Shown here piece by piece: positions 1 to 10,273 of a stretch of DNA of 64,000 nt (its first letter is position 1; the number at the start of each line of letters is the position of its first letter). The DNA lies in assembly GCA_030295235.1 (NCBI GenBank), contig AP026127.1:1428501-1492500 (forward strand), written 5' to 3'. Source of the DNA: Fistulifera solaris (Eukaryota > Bacillariophyta > Bacillariophyceae > Naviculales > Stauroneidaceae). The notes beneath the pieces are model-generated. The model was not told where the DNA came from, ran no database searches, and saw only the letters and a program-made list of their open reading frames with translations. The translations under genes were made by a program, and so were the position numbers.

Positions 1-2
1 AG

Positions 3-272
3 GCTGGTGTCGGACCTTTGAAGGAATTGCAAGATGCCGTCCCCAAGCTCAAGGCCGAATTGGCCAAGATTCATGCCGTGGAAGATGGTTACGAGAAGGC
101 CAAATTGGCTCGTGTCTTGCGTTTGGAGACCATGGTCGATATTCGTGATGTTTGCGACGATGCTGAGGAAGTATGCCCTGCCGAGTACTGGACATTGGCC
201 ACGTACAAGGAGCTTCTCTTCCTCGACTCACACACTCACCCCTCTGGCCCCGATTACGATGATTTTGAGTAA
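3..272 (+). CDS. Glutamine synthetase type III, C-terminal end (partial)
   Basis: The reading frame enters from the left edge and ends with TAA at 270-272, giving the last 89 residues. The ending reads EEVCPAEYWTLATYKELLFL, the pattern expected at the C terminus of type III (GlnN-type) glutamine synthetase, where a V-x-x-x-x-W-P-L-P-T-Y-x-E-M-L-F-like block closes the protein. The enzyme makes glutamine from glutamate, ammonia and ATP; GSIII is a known diatom isozyme. A helical charged stretch precedes the block, as usual for this family. The catalytic core lies outside the window, so activity cannot be judged. Confidence 0.8.
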   Translation, partial: AGVGPLKELQDAVPKLKAELAKIHAVEDGYEKAKLARVLRLETMVDIRDVCDDAEEVCPAEYWTLATYKELLFLDSHTHPSGPDYDDFE

Positions 273-933
273 GCGATGTGTATAGATGGTGATGCAGTAC
301 ATTGATTTTTAAAGATAGTAAAACAATATTTTTCCTTTAACTGATGTTTATGTCTTGTTTTCAGCGGTAAACTATCAAGTCTACTCCGGGATAATTAACA
401 AGAAGATGACATTTTTTATATTTTTCCTACGTTATTTTACGACCACAAAGCTAAACTTCGTTTTTCTGCAAGCGAGATCACCCGAATTAGCTGTATTATT
501 GTATTAATCCTCTATAGTAATGTTGTAATACAACTGACGATGCTTGTTGTCCAATAACCTTGCTTACCGTTGTTTTCCCTAGATTTTACTCTGATCTCTT
601 TGTGTATGGCATTTATAGCCACGACTGATTTGCATTCGCGAACCAATTGGGTCCATTAAATATTTTCAAGCCGCATTTCTTCGGAAACAAGTAGCACTAT
701 ATCTCCCTTTCCATGAAAGAATGAAGTAGAAACTTCAATCAATGCAAGTTTTTTATCGCAAGCTCGAATCTAAGTCTTATTATCATTAGATAGAATGAAA
801 TTAGTTTCAATTGTTTCTTCTTTCTTGACCGTCATGTTTCATTCGAAAATCTGGGTGTCATCGCTGGTTCTGCCGCGAATTGTGCAACGCGAATATCGCA
901 GTACGGCAGCTATTTTCAGTAAATTACAGGTCC
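273..933. other. Intergenic, no gene seen
   Basis: AT-rich spacer between the glutamine synthetase stop and the methyltransferase start. A short ORF from an ATG at 795 carries a basic, hydrophobic start that resembles a mitochondrial presequence. It lies in another frame from the methyltransferase and could be its true N terminus if a one-base shift is present. Confidence 0.4.
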
Positions 934-2223
934 ATGTCGACAACAAAGGAAGAACAATCCGACAAAGAAGAGAAGATAATAATGAATACAACAACGATGA
1001 CAGCGTTGATCGCGTTGACGATCGACGCTCACAAAAAAGATTCTGCTTCGACGGGATGGGATGATTGGGATCCTTTTGAATCTACTCCTTCAACTTCTTC
1101 CTTTTCCTCATCACCATCTATGACGTACTCCTCCCCGCAAAAGCAAAATCGACAATCCGAACGACGCGGCGGTTCCAAGAACTATTACAATTCCGGACGA
1201 AACGAAAGATCTCCGTACGGAAAGAATAGACGCAACAACTATGATAACAACCAGGAATCGAACAAACCGAATAACGATCGCAGAATTAATATGCGAGCAC
1301 TGGAAGGGGCCGGATTTGTTCACTTGTACGGCTTGGCGCCTGTGTTGAATGCATTGCGAGCCGGAAAGAGGGATTTTACTCGTCCAGAGGATATGATTGA
1401 CATCAATTTACTAGAAGGCGACGAGGCTGAACACGAAATGTTACAGCGCGAACGCAAGCCAGAAGCGCAATTCAGCCCGTGGCTCTTTGTGCAAGAGCAA
1501 AAGGGTAGGACGAACCGATCGGGCGACAAGCAGTCTCAAGCTGAAGAAGTTTTAGAATTGGCCAAATTACGTGGCCTCCCTGTCGCGTATGTTGACAAAG
1601 GTGTCCTCAATACACTTTCCAATGATCGCCCTCATCAGGGGTATGTATTGCGATGCGGCAAGTTGTACTTTGAGTCACTTTCTCGGATACCATATCCAGT
1701 AGCACCCAACGCTGACGATACACCCCATTTTTGGTTGGTGCTGGACGAAGTTGTGGATCCACAAAATCTCGGTGCCTTGATCCGTTCGGCATACTTTTTA
1801 GGCGGATCCAAGATTGCTCTTGTAGTGTGTGCGAAGAACTCAGCACCTCCGTCACCGGTCGTGAGTGCGGCCAGTGCCGGCGCGTTGGAACTTCTCGATG
1901 TCGTGTATAGTACGAGTAATCTACCCAGAACCTTGGCGAATGCACGAGAAGATGGATTTCGTATCATCGGTGCTTCCGCGGTCCCAACGACTGACGCCGT
2001 CATGTACACTTTGGAACAACTGCCGGTATCGAACGAGCCAACCATTTTGGTACTCGGATCGGAGGGACATGGACTGCGAACGCTCGTATCGAAAGCATGC
2101 ACCGAGTTTGTGAGAATTGATGGAAGTGCCGCGACTACCGAAGGCGTGGACTCTTTGAATGTGAGTGTTACAGGTGGCATCCTTATGTGGCAATTGCTGA
2201 AGGCTATGAAGTCGCAAACGTAA
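934..2223 (+). CDS. SpoU/TrmH-family rRNA 2'-O-methyltransferase (MRM1/RlmB-like)
   Basis: 429 residues from the first in-frame ATG at 934; the frame is open back to 829 but without an ATG. Residues 1-125 are low complexity, rich in N, S, R and G. A substrate-binding domain starts near residue 130 (LYGLAPVLNALRAGKRDF). The SPOUT catalytic domain follows with its three motifs: DPQNLGALIRSA near 275 (N and R), VLGSEGHGL near 373, and SLNVSVTGGILMWQL near 407. These form the trefoil knot that binds S-adenosylmethionine. By family it 2'-O-methylates a guanosine of organellar large-subunit rRNA. No clear transit peptide is seen from 934, so the compartment is inferred. The gene is intronless. Confidence 0.85.
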   Translation: MSTTKEEQSDKEEKIIMNTTTMTALIALTIDAHKKDSASTGWDDWDPFESTPSTSSFSSSPSMTYSSPQKQNRQSERRGGSKNYYNSGRNERSPYGKNRRNNYDNNQESNKPNNDRRINMRALEGAGFVHLYGLAPVLNALRAGKRDFTRPEDMIDINLLEGDEAEHEMLQRERKPEAQFSPWLFVQEQKGRTNRSGDKQSQAEEVLELAKLRGLPVAYVDKGVLNTLSNDRPHQGYVLRCGKLYFESLSRIPYPVAPNADDTPHFWLVLDEVVDPQNLGALIRSAYFLGGSKIALVVCAKNSAPPSPVVSAASAGALELLDVVYSTSNLPRTLANAREDGFRIIGASAVPTTDAVMYTLEQLPVSNEPTILVLGSEGHGLRTLVSKACTEFVRIDGSAATTEGVDSLNVSVTGGILMWQLLKAMKSQT

Positions 2224-2490
2224 GCGCAATCAAATGATAAAAATGAATCGAAAGGAAAGGGCGTACACGAGCAGAAGAAGTATTATCATACGATTGCATG
2301 TGAATATTTGGATAGATTGATTAAGTAATTAATAAATGTTCATAGACTATGAACCCCCTTAGTTTTCTTGTCGTACCGCCACACGGACGATGATTATTTT
2401 TTTACATTCCTCCACTTCACCGCATTGCGCATCCTTCGTCGTCATCGCATCGCATTGCACGTCGCATCCGCCCTTCCTTGACAAAACAAA

Positions 2491-3331
2491 ATGACAACGA
2501 TGTCATTTACACTACCGATTTCGGCACTTTCTATTCAACTGACTTTTTTCACGATCACAATGGTTCTACCACGAGCTGCGGCCTTTCAGGAGCTTTTTTA
2601 TTGTACGACACGGGCAAGCGACACACAATCCACGAGCGGAAGCGGCGAAACAAGCGGGCTGTTCGTTTGAAGAATTTCTCGAATGGATGCGTTTAGATGA
2701 CTCCCACGACAGTCCTCTGACCGAACTAGGCAGAGAGCAAGGAGCGAATGTCGGAAATCAGTGCCAGCACTTGCTTTCGGGTGTTGAAATGGTGATTAGT
2801 TCACCGTTGAGTCGATGTCTCGATACGGCCAATTTAGTGGCCCCGCCAACAAAATTAACGTCCGCGAAACGCGTCGTGTACGAGAATTTCCGCGAAATCA
2901 ACGGCAAATTGCTGAATGCCAAGCGACGCAAGAAGAGTGAATTAGAAAAGTTGTACCCCGAATGGTCCTTTGATGATCTGCAATCGAATCACGATGACAG
3001 TTGGGTCGCTACGGAATTGGAGTCGGTAGAAAGCTGTCAACAACGAGGTTTGACGGGATTTCACTGGTTAACGACTCTTCCGGTGCAGTCTCTCTTGCTG
3101 GTTTGTCATGGAGGGATTCTACATTATACGTTAGCGCATGACAGCATTGTTTTGCACGACAAACGACAATACTCAGCCACCGATCGAAAAGTCGACGCTC
3201 GATTTGAAAATTGCGAGCTGCGACGCTATCATTTATCAAGATCGAAAGAGGAAAACAAATTGATGCTAGCGGAAGTCGATCTTGTATCAGTGAAAGATGA
3301 GGAGCAACTTGTTGCGCAAAGTAGAATATAG
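2491..3331 (+). CDS. Secreted histidine phosphatase (phosphoglycerate-mutase-like), one frame break
   Basis: Two frames together give a complete protein of about 280 residues. Frame 1 from the ATG at 2491 encodes a hydrophobic signal-peptide-like start. The catalytic RHG motif (IVRHGQATHNPR) lies in frame 2 from about 2600. The switch falls in a run of six T at 2594-2599; one T fewer would make the frame continuous. Further on are the SSPLSRCLDTA block and the second catalytic histidine in LLLVCHGG, both typical of this fold. The substrate cannot be told from sequence. The break is probably a sequencing indel, since the protein on both sides is well formed. The next in-frame ATG (2687) would remove the RHG motif and is not a sensible start. 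Confidence 0.75.
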
Positions 3332-3489
3332 AAATAACATTCGACAACAAGACGGAAATGTTGCATTCGAGTCGATCAATGTGAGTTAATTGATAAAGGA
3401 TTGGATACTCATTGCTAGCCTAGCTTGCAGGAAAATGAATATTTGTAAATAAACCTAGTCGATGCTGTTTTCTCGGTAATTCATAAACT

Positions 3490-4088
3490 CTAATACGTAA
3501 ACAGACATCTAGATAATATGGGACCGCAGATGTCGGTATCTGGGAGGCATCCATTGTGCATGTTCATTTTCTGTCGCTTCGTCTTCCTCTTCTCCCTTTT
3601 CGTATATTGATACTGCGAAAGAAGCCACTGCGTATGAGCATCCGACATGGAAGTATCTCTTGCATCACTTCGATCCTCTCCTTGCATTTTCTTGTAAGGT
3701 GTGTCAGGCGTAGCGAGCTCGACTGGAGCGACAAAAATCTCTTTCTCCACTATTGAACTATTCTCTGCATTCCTTACAGCTCTCGTAATCGGCTATACCC
3801 AGACCAAGGACGACTGCATCAACTCGTTCGTCCGTGTATCGAGGTGGTAAAATATCGACATGCCAGAACAGCAAGTCTACGGTTACATCTTTAGTGATGT
3901 GATAGCATAGCCGAACCAGGATATCTTAGAAGGCAAAACCGAGATCGATCAATCGATCGTAAAGGATGATGAGGCGTTTTTTTACAGCGATCCGACGGTA
4001 GCGCCGTCGTTTTGTGGCAAAGAAAAATTTCCCCTGAAAATTCTCGCAACGGAGTTTCCATGACTTCGGTAAGACAAAGTGTGGTCAT
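3490..4088 (-). pseudogene. Unknown gene with several frame breaks
   Basis: No family recognised. On the minus strand from an ATG at 4088 a frame reads MTTLCLTEVMETPLREFSGE, then breaks at a run of seven A (about 3980). The shifted frame continues, meets a TAA near 3930, and then reads DILVRLCYHITKDVTVDLL and RYTDERVDAVVLGLGIADYE before another one-base break near 3767. A basic C-terminal stretch rich in K and R ends at 3490. The pieces read as one protein of about 200 residues. The three lesions may be sequencing errors, real decay, or both. Confidence 0.35.
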
Positions 4089-4375
4089 CCGGCTATTCGA
4101 GACGTCGTACGATTTGGCTTCGTGTGAGAGAGTGTTTCGTACAGGCGGAGGTTGCTGCGGGTTGTTTCGTTGATTGTATCCCCGCGTGTCCGAGCCCTTA
4201 ACCTTGCCCTTTTCGCGCGCCAAGACGAAAGCAAAGTGTGCTTTTCATGGATGATAAGAAGATGAAGAACGTAAGTAATTAAAGCAAAGTCAAAATGAAA
4301 AGCAAGGGATTGCGGTTTTCTCTTGTGCCTTGGCCGCAAGTGGTGCGATAATTATAATATTATATTCATTCACTT

Positions 4376-4476
4376 TTGTCCAGAAAATGTGGGGACGCGG
4401 TCTTTTGACGTGTCCAAAAAATGTGGGGGTGTTTTAATTTCATGTGTCCAGAAAATGTGGGTATGCGTTATTATTT
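4376..4476. repeat. Short satellite, about 3 units of ~33 bp (left block)
   Basis: Three tandem units start with TGTCCAGAAAATGTGGG (the second has one change) and each ends in a T-rich stretch. A D220 module separates this block from a second block at 4700-4800. The unit is a degenerate form of the palindromic core seen in the larger arrays. Confidence 0.8.
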
Positions 4477-4483
4477 CACATAC

Positions 4484-4698
4484 GGACAACACTTTGGTCC
4501 ATAGTAAATACGGGAAGACGACGTTTCGCAAGACTCTTTGACGTAAAATATCAAGGCGTGTAATGAAGAGGCTGCTAAAGCCTGTTTCATTGCAACAACG
4601 ACAAAGAGGTTCATGGTGTATTGCTGAACGAACCAATTGTAGGCAGCACTGTAGGTCAAACGAATATGCATTCATGACTGAAGTGCAGTCGTGGAGAA
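4484..4698 (+). repeat. D220 dispersed module, copy 1
   Basis: A ~215-bp unit that starts with ACACTTTGGTCCATAGTAAA and ends with the hairpin-forming GACTGAAGTGCAGTCGTGG. It shares many blocks with 16741-17245 (GACGTAAAATAT, TTGCTGAACAAACGAATTG-like, GGCAGTATTGTCACTC-like) and with the inverse of 28962-29195. It sits inside the short satellite and points toward SNF5. Confidence 0.7.
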
Positions 4699-4699
4699 A

Positions 4700-4800
4700 T
4701 ATGTCCAGAAAATGTGGGCGTGCGTTATTTCACATGTCCAGAAAATGTGGGGATGCGATATTTTCAGAAAATATGGGAGAGCGTGATTTTTCACTTTGTC
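4700..4800. repeat. Short satellite, about 3 units (right block)
   Basis: Continuation of the CCAGAAAATGTGGG satellite on the SNF5 side of the D220 module. It ends about 120 bp before the SNF5 start codon. Confidence 0.75.
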
Positions 4801-4916
4801 AGGACTCAGGACATGCAAAAGTTCGCACGCACTCCTTTATTTGCGTTATAAAATATTTGCTTCTTTTTTTCTATTCTTATTATCTCCATCATTCATTATT
4901 ATCTAATAATCTCATT

Positions 4917-5672
4917 ATGTTACATCACAAATACATCCCCATTCGAGTAGATGTGACGTCGGAAGATGAATCAAAGCTTCGCATCGTCGATACATTACTC
5001 TTGGATCGAACTGTCTTGCCGCTGCCCCTTGAACCTCATCGACTCGAAGAATCGCTTTCAGAGAATGCCTTGTACATGGCCAAATCTATTCTAGGTGATG
5101 CGGAAGTTATCGGTATGGGAAGAACGGTGCGTCATTTTACAGGACGAATGGATTTGTGGTCATGGGAAATGGTTGAAAAGATTCAGAAATGTATTTTCGA
5201 GCAATTGTATGCAGCATTTCATGAGGCTGATGTTTCAGAGCCATCTACAAAGAAAGTCAAAACAAGTCATACAACAGAATCGCTAGATCAACAAAAGGCG
5301 AAGGACGAAGGAAAGGATGATACAGAAACAATCAACGCCTCAAAACTGATTCCTATTCGTATCCGCATGGAACTCAACGGGCATCGCATTCACGACGACT
5401 TTGATTGGGATCCTTCTCTCGATATGGATCCGCTAATCATGGCTAAATCCATAGGGAGTGATTTGAATTTACCACCGGAAGCAGTTCAAGAGCTGGCTAT
5501 TAATATTACGGAGCAAATTCTCGGTTTGGCGGTAGAAGATGGAGGGAGTCGAGAGGATGCTGCAATTCCCATCGGGCCGGCTGCAACTACAGCTTGGACT
5601 CTAGAACCAAAGGTTCAGCAAAGCAATCTGGCTCATTTGGCAATTGTGACTAACACATCCAAGGATGGATGA
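4917..5672 (+). CDS. SNF5/SMARCB1-type subunit of SWI/SNF chromatin remodeller
   Basis: 251 residues from the ATG at 4917. The frame stays open upstream to 4563, but that part is satellite and D220 sequence, so I take 4917. The SNF5 domain covers nearly the whole protein as two imperfect repeats. The first begins YIPIRVDVTSEDESKLRIVD (about residue 5). The second begins LIPIRIRMELNGHRIHDDFD (about residue 142) and is followed by a DLNLPPEAVQELAINITEQI helix block. A charged K/E/D linker separates them. By family it is a core, non-catalytic subunit of the nuclear SWI/SNF complex. It is short for the family and lacks an N-terminal winged-helix extension. Confidence 0.85.
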   Translation: MLHHKYIPIRVDVTSEDESKLRIVDTLLLDRTVLPLPLEPHRLEESLSENALYMAKSILGDAEVIGMGRTVRHFTGRMDLWSWEMVEKIQKCIFEQLYAAFHEADVSEPSTKKVKTSHTTESLDQQKAKDEGKDDTETINASKLIPIRIRMELNGHRIHDDFDWDPSLDMDPLIMAKSIGSDLNLPPEAVQELAINITEQILGLAVEDGGSREDAAIPIGPAATTAWTLEPKVQQSNLAHLAIVTNTSKDG

Positions 5673-5817
5673 TACAGCGCATTTGTAAGACTTGTTTGTA
5701 AAGTTTGTCATTTACTCTACTAGTTACATCTAGAATAGGTTAACAGAAAAGCATTCGACCCATTTCGCATTTCTAGACGGGGCATTCATTGTAGTCGCCT
5801 CGAGGGTGGGCTTCCGT

Positions 5818-6021
5818 TTACCAGTCGCCCATATCTTGAGAGCCATGGCGTACGACGTGAATGATTAGGCGGTCGAGTCTGGATTGGCCGTTCTCTGCAG
5901 GCGAAGCTATGGAGAGTACAGTGTTTGTTGCAGCATCATCAAGTAATACCAGGTAACACTTCATGAACAACTGGTAGTAGCGAGCTGAAGCATCATCGTA
6001 CAAACGGCCAAGAGGATTCAG
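5818..6021 (-). other. In-frame extension after the TAG of the SGNH-like gene
   Basis: Directly after the TAG stop at 6022-6024 the same reading frame continues for 67 codons (LNPLGRLYDDASARYYQLFM and on) to the next stop. Its amino-acid composition looks coding rather than random. A C-to-T change (CAG to TAG) or readthrough would add it to the protein. Confidence 0.35.
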
Positions 6022-8034
6022 CTATCGCTGCTCTGGATGGCGTGTTTGTTCCCAAACAATGTGAGATACGGAACATGCATCTTCGCGCTGAATAATGCGA
6101 ATATTGTTCACGGCAGCTTCAACCAATAAACCCACAAGTTCATCCTTGCCTTTATCGACGTCAGGAAAGACAAACATTTCGTGATCGGCATCCGTCACAC
6201 GCTGCTCTCGGATTCGCTTGCGATTGGTCAATTGGGCTTTCATTGGAACAGGCAGATGCATGCACAACTTTTCGCCTAGATATAGTGTGCCGGCATCTTC
6301 CATCATTCGTCCATTTGTTACGCTGATTCCTCCAATTCGAAAATCGACGTCCTTTTCGGTATTACAAGCTGTGAACGACTCTCGCTTTTCATTGACTTCA
6401 CACCAGACAACAGCCTGGAACCATTCGATGGCTGGATCACCCACTTGAGGCCGCTTGGAAGAGATTGTTGAGTGTTCGGGCTCATAGGGAATTAGAAAAC
6501 GTATGGTATCGGAAGTTGGCAAGCCATAATAAGCCTTTTTCGAGTCCAGGAAACCAAGGCCCCCAAAGCGATCCAAGTTCCGTTTGGCTTTCTTTTCTCC
6601 TGGACTTAGATCGAGTACCCAAGCTTTGTTGTAGAACATTTTGGACTTGGGGAGCATCACATCTAGATCCTCCGCTGTGGTTCCGGATTCGACAATGTCA
6701 TGCAATTGACCGATGAAAATAGGCTCAAAGGTGGTTCGACAATGCACTGGATTCATGCGCCACTGGTCACCACTGGACGATACTGGCAATCCAAATAGAA
6801 TTGAGCTGGTGTTCAGATCGTTGATTGTTAGGTTTACAGAGACAGGAGGCGGTAAAAGGATTTCGTTATCCTCCATCTCGGGACAAGTCAGCAAGTAGTC
6901 TCCGTGATCCGCCGCAGCGAGTAATTCTAGAGCTTCCAGAAAATGTATGGCTAGTATCCACGCTATGAAAGCATGTTCCTGAACTGCTGGATGATGCAAT
7001 GCTTGCCCTGGCGCCCCCGGTGGTGATCCAAACTTTCTCCACTCTTGAAAGCCAGGTGGTCGGTATTCTTCTTTGCGGTTTAGAAACGGCCGTGCCGCTG
7101 GATCGGTATGCACAACAACCGCATCAACCATCAAGTGAGAATATTCTTGCAGCAATTTGTGACGTCCTGTGGCCGTATGTGTATCCTTGACAATTAATTT
7201 GGGCCTGTGAGGCATTTGCAGGACGTGCCGAATGTAGGCTTCTAATCCTGAAGGATCTCCTCCGGCTTCATTCATGCTGAAATCCCAGCTCACAACATCC
7301 GAATCACTCCCTAAGAAGTTTGGTAAACACCATCCATAGGGAAAGGAGGGACATCCACCAATTGCCGCATTCCGAACTTTCAACTCCACTCCTCGTAATT
7401 GAAATAGTGTGTGCAGTAAGTGTTCCATTTGAAACGGATAGGATTGTGAAAACAAATTCCCTCGTCCTGCAGTCACTGAATATCCTCCAAATGCTATTCG
7501 AAACGATTGGTTTTCTTCTTTGGCTCGTTGTATTCGACAGGCTGTACGATCCGCGCTTGCCGAGTCGAATGTCGATGTTCCCAATTCGAGTATCGCACGC
7601 GCCGCATTCTCTCCACCGTACCGTTCCGTAAATTCCGTTCGCAATCCTTGCGCTGCCCTCCAAAATGGATCCCCTTCGACAGAATACAGTTCTGCGATGG
7701 TAAAAGGATCTCGATCGGCTGTCAAGTTAAAGATCGGCATCGGCGGCGCCGTTTCTACTATGGGCGGAAGATTGTTGTCAAAGGGCAGTACATCGTCTTC
7801 TTCTACAGTAAGACTTTGCTCACTTGTCTGTTCGATCGAAGGAACAAGAAAATAGTATGTTGCATAGAAAACAAATACAAAAATCGCCAAGGATGTACCG
7901 ACTTGCAGCACCAGAATGACAAATGATGGGTCCGCCTTGCGTTTCCGTCGTCGTTTCGTTCCTTGTAACTGTAAATCTCTCTCCTCCGAATCGGCGGGCG
8001 CTACGTTGAGTCGTCTCCTCGTTGTTGTAGCCAT
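6022..8034 (-). CDS. Type II membrane protein with SGNH-hydrolase-like domain
   Basis: 670 residues from the ATG at 8034. A basic cytosolic tail (residues 20-34, rich in K and R) is followed by one membrane segment at about 38-64, so the rest is probably lumenal. SGNH-like blocks follow: GGYSVTAGRGN at about 183-193, where the usual GDS is GYS, RNAAIGG at 221-227, and DVVSWDFSMNE near 246-256. The serine and asparagine are in place, but the Asp of block I is replaced. This suggests an esterase-like or O-acyltransferase-like fold acting on secreted glycans; the substrate is not known. After the TAG at 6022-6024 the same frame stays open for 67 more codons (to 5818). Confidence 0.65.
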   Translation of the reverse strand: MATTTRRRLNVAPADSEERDLQLQGTKRRRKRKADPSFVILVLQVGTSLAIFVFVFYATYYFLVPSIEQTSEQSLTVEEDDVLPFDNNLPPIVETAPPMPIFNLTADRDPFTIAELYSVEGDPFWRAAQGLRTEFTERYGGENAARAILELGTSTFDSASADRTACRIQRAKEENQSFRIAFGGYSVTAGRGNLFSQSYPFQMEHLLHTLFQLRGVELKVRNAAIGGCPSFPYGWCLPNFLGSDSDVVSWDFSMNEAGGDPSGLEAYIRHVLQMPHRPKLIVKDTHTATGRHKLLQEYSHLMVDAVVVHTDPAARPFLNRKEEYRPPGFQEWRKFGSPPGAPGQALHHPAVQEHAFIAWILAIHFLEALELLAAADHGDYLLTCPEMEDNEILLPPPVSVNLTINDLNTSSILFGLPVSSSGDQWRMNPVHCRTTFEPIFIGQLHDIVESGTTAEDLDVMLPKSKMFYNKAWVLDLSPGEKKAKRNLDRFGGLGFLDSKKAYYGLPTSDTIRFLIPYEPEHSTISSKRPQVGDPAIEWFQAVVWCEVNEKRESFTACNTEKDVDFRIGGISVTNGRMMEDAGTLYLGEKLCMHLPVPMKAQLTNRKRIREQRVTDADHEMFVFPDVDKGKDELVGLLVEAAVNNIRIIQREDACSVSHIVWEQTRHPEQR

Positions 8035-8857
8035 GTTACAACGTTATATCGTCATTATCGTATGATAGGATGAGGAGTGAGGAACAACAATAATAACAAC
8101 GACAAAGACAAAGAGGCCTGATCGACTGATCGTTACGATTAATCGTTACCAGGTAGGATTAAGGTTATGGACGACACGGATGGCGGTCAAGCGAAGCGAG
8201 GCTACCAGTTTAGTTAGTACTAAGGTTATAGGATTTGGATGACAGGTTAGACACTACACCTACACTCAACACTACTGTACAAGAGAATGTAGTGTTCCCT
8301 GTTCTTTACGTCTGGCGTCTGGCCTTCCTTAAATTGAGTCTTGGTTTCTTTTCTCCGTTTAGCTTTTTTAAGACGAAGTAAAATGTCAACGATACGGAGT
8401 ATAAAAATTAGAGTGTAAAAGGGCTATAGTAAATCTAGGAATACGGGATAATGGATACAGAATGGTACGTAGTAAGTTACCGTTAACTGTACAAATAGAA
8501 AATAAAAAATAGGACCAAAAGCTAAACGCTAAGACTCATTATGAAGACACTGTATGAATTAATGTAAGGTCATTGCGAAGAACGGCTCTGTAAGCCCCAA
8601 AAGAGAGATGATGACCGCCACGCCAGTAATCCATTCATGCCTAAAATTTTTAAACACACAAAACACAATGCCGACCAACATTATCAACAAAACTTTGACG
8701 CGCAAGGAGAACAGGAGAAGCAGAGGGCAGGTCGTTGTTCCTTTTCGAGCGCCTTCAGCAAATAATGCCCCTAACCAGGCACACGAAAGCAAGGCCGATG
8801 GTTGTTGCATTTCGCAAAGTAACGAATGATAAAAGCATCATTAAACGTAATTACAAC
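8035..8857. other. Divergent intergenic region
   Basis: Spacer between two divergently transcribed genes. One TACGGAGTA motif lies at about 8393. No repeat array or RNA gene is seen. Confidence 0.3.
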
Positions 8858-9702
8858 ATGAGCAGCATAGTTGACGAATTGATACGCTTAGATGACTCTT
8901 CTGTGACGTCGTTCCTGAGCTGTGAGTCGAACGATTCTCTAATTGAATACCTTCCAACAAAATGTTCCAAAAGTAAGACGCTGCTGGTGGAAGATATCAA
9001 ACAGCTTGTACCGAGCATAAACGTCATTACCATCCTTGAGGCAAAACGCATACACGAGGATGTCACACAGCATCAAGAGATCGTTGAAGATAAACGTTCG
9101 CTGGAAAGATCGTCCACTTCTCCTGCTCCACTAGAACAGGACCGTGCTGAAAGTTTGGACTTCGACGATCTTCATGAAATTTCACACGAAGATTTTCCTG
9201 AAGATATGGGCGACTCGGATAGCGAAAATAATTCGAAAGCATTGCCGCAAACTACAAAGGCGGATACCGTGAAAGGACGGAAAAACGTTTCTTTTGGCTT
9301 AGTTCGAACGCATAAAATCTGCCAAGGAATAGATCCGCCATCAAACCACGCTCTGACCGAATCTACAGACTGCGATTTGACGGAGAGTGAATTATGCTCG
9401 ATCGAAATTTACGAGCTCAATTACAGAAGCCCAACAAAAGCTCTTCGCGCACCCGTGTTCGTAATCGCAATGATAAGGTCCCTTTATTACAGTCGTTGTT
9501 CGAGCCAGATAAACTGTCCGAGACAGCAGACACACTTGAAAGTACAGGCGTCCCCTTGGAAAAACAACGCTCGGTCATTCAATCGCCCAGCTATCATGTA
9601 ATTCAGGCCGTCGATGATGGATGTCCAAGGCATATTCTACTTGCGGATAATTTTGATTTCCCTCGCTTGAAGCGAAAGACGAAAACGAGGTTTGAAGTAT
9701 GA
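8858..9702 (+). CDS. GDNPS-family protein (degenerate member 1)
   Basis: Start chosen at the ATG at 8858 (MSSIVDELIRLDDSSV), although the frame is open further upstream. The block VSFGLVRTHKICQGIDPPSN matches the block of the neighbouring locus (SFGTVRIHKITQGVDPPSS) and, more loosely, GRISVHQHHLTIGDNPSCSS in the protein at 47324-47986. It is followed by IEIYELNYRSP, the equivalent of the family's DEYE block. This frame ends at 9601. Frame 1 from about 9394 to 9702 gives a better-looking C terminus (RTRVRNRNDKVPLLQSLFEP), so a one-base shift between about 9400 and 9470 is likely. The N-terminal half is acidic and low complexity. Function unknown. Confidence 0.5.
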
Positions 9703-10243
9703 TATGCCTCAGTGGCTTAACTACATCAAGTCGTACGTCTGCATCGTGGTTTTGCATGATGATTACGAAGGTTTAGTTGCGATACAACATACTACCGGAT
9801 TGCATGCTGCAGACAAAGAAAGAAAACGTTGTCTTTGGTCGCTGATCGAGTATCAACCGAAGGTGAGAAGCGAGAACGTGAGGACTCAAATGTCTGCTCG
9901 GACGCCGCGTTTCCATTATGTGGCACATAGCGAATACGACACGCGTGTAGATTGATGCGTTGTAATGCTGTAATGATTAACGACTAAAATGACGACGGCG
10001 TGTTACGTGTCGTGAGCTTGTGAATCGTGAAGTGGCCTGATAGGTTTAGTAGTATATGGCATTTCTTTTTTTTTTCTGTTGCTTTTCTAGAATACCTAGC
10101 TAGCCCTCCTTTTTTAAACTCTAGACTCTAAGACGTAAGACCCTCTGGTCTCCGGAACCAAGGGCTGGAACTCTACTAGAGAGAGAGAGCAGGGAGCAGG
10201 GAGCCAAATAGCCCGAGTCTGAGTCGTCTGAAACTCTGGAAAA

Positions 10244-10273
10244 GCTTGAGACTTGAGACTTGAGACTTGAGAC
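10244..10273. repeat. Microsatellite, 7-bp unit (CTTGAGA)
   Basis: About four tandem copies of CTTGAGA in a purine-rich stretch. The rest of 9703-10724 holds no supportable gene. Confidence 0.8.

Noticed and set aside
4563-4916. N-terminal extension of SNF5
   Set aside because: The extra 118 codons are read from the satellite and D220 repeat, not from conserved protein sequence.
3900-6024. TAA/TAG reassigned to glutamine
   Set aside because: Internal TAA and TAG appear in a few broken genes, but GSIII, MRM1, TRAPPC2L, PNGase and the surface protein all end at TAA or TAG in the expected place.
8559-8810. Minus-strand ORF of 83 codons with two hydrophobic segments
   Set aside because: It overlaps the 5' region of another gene, has no family match, and AT-rich DNA often gives such stretches.
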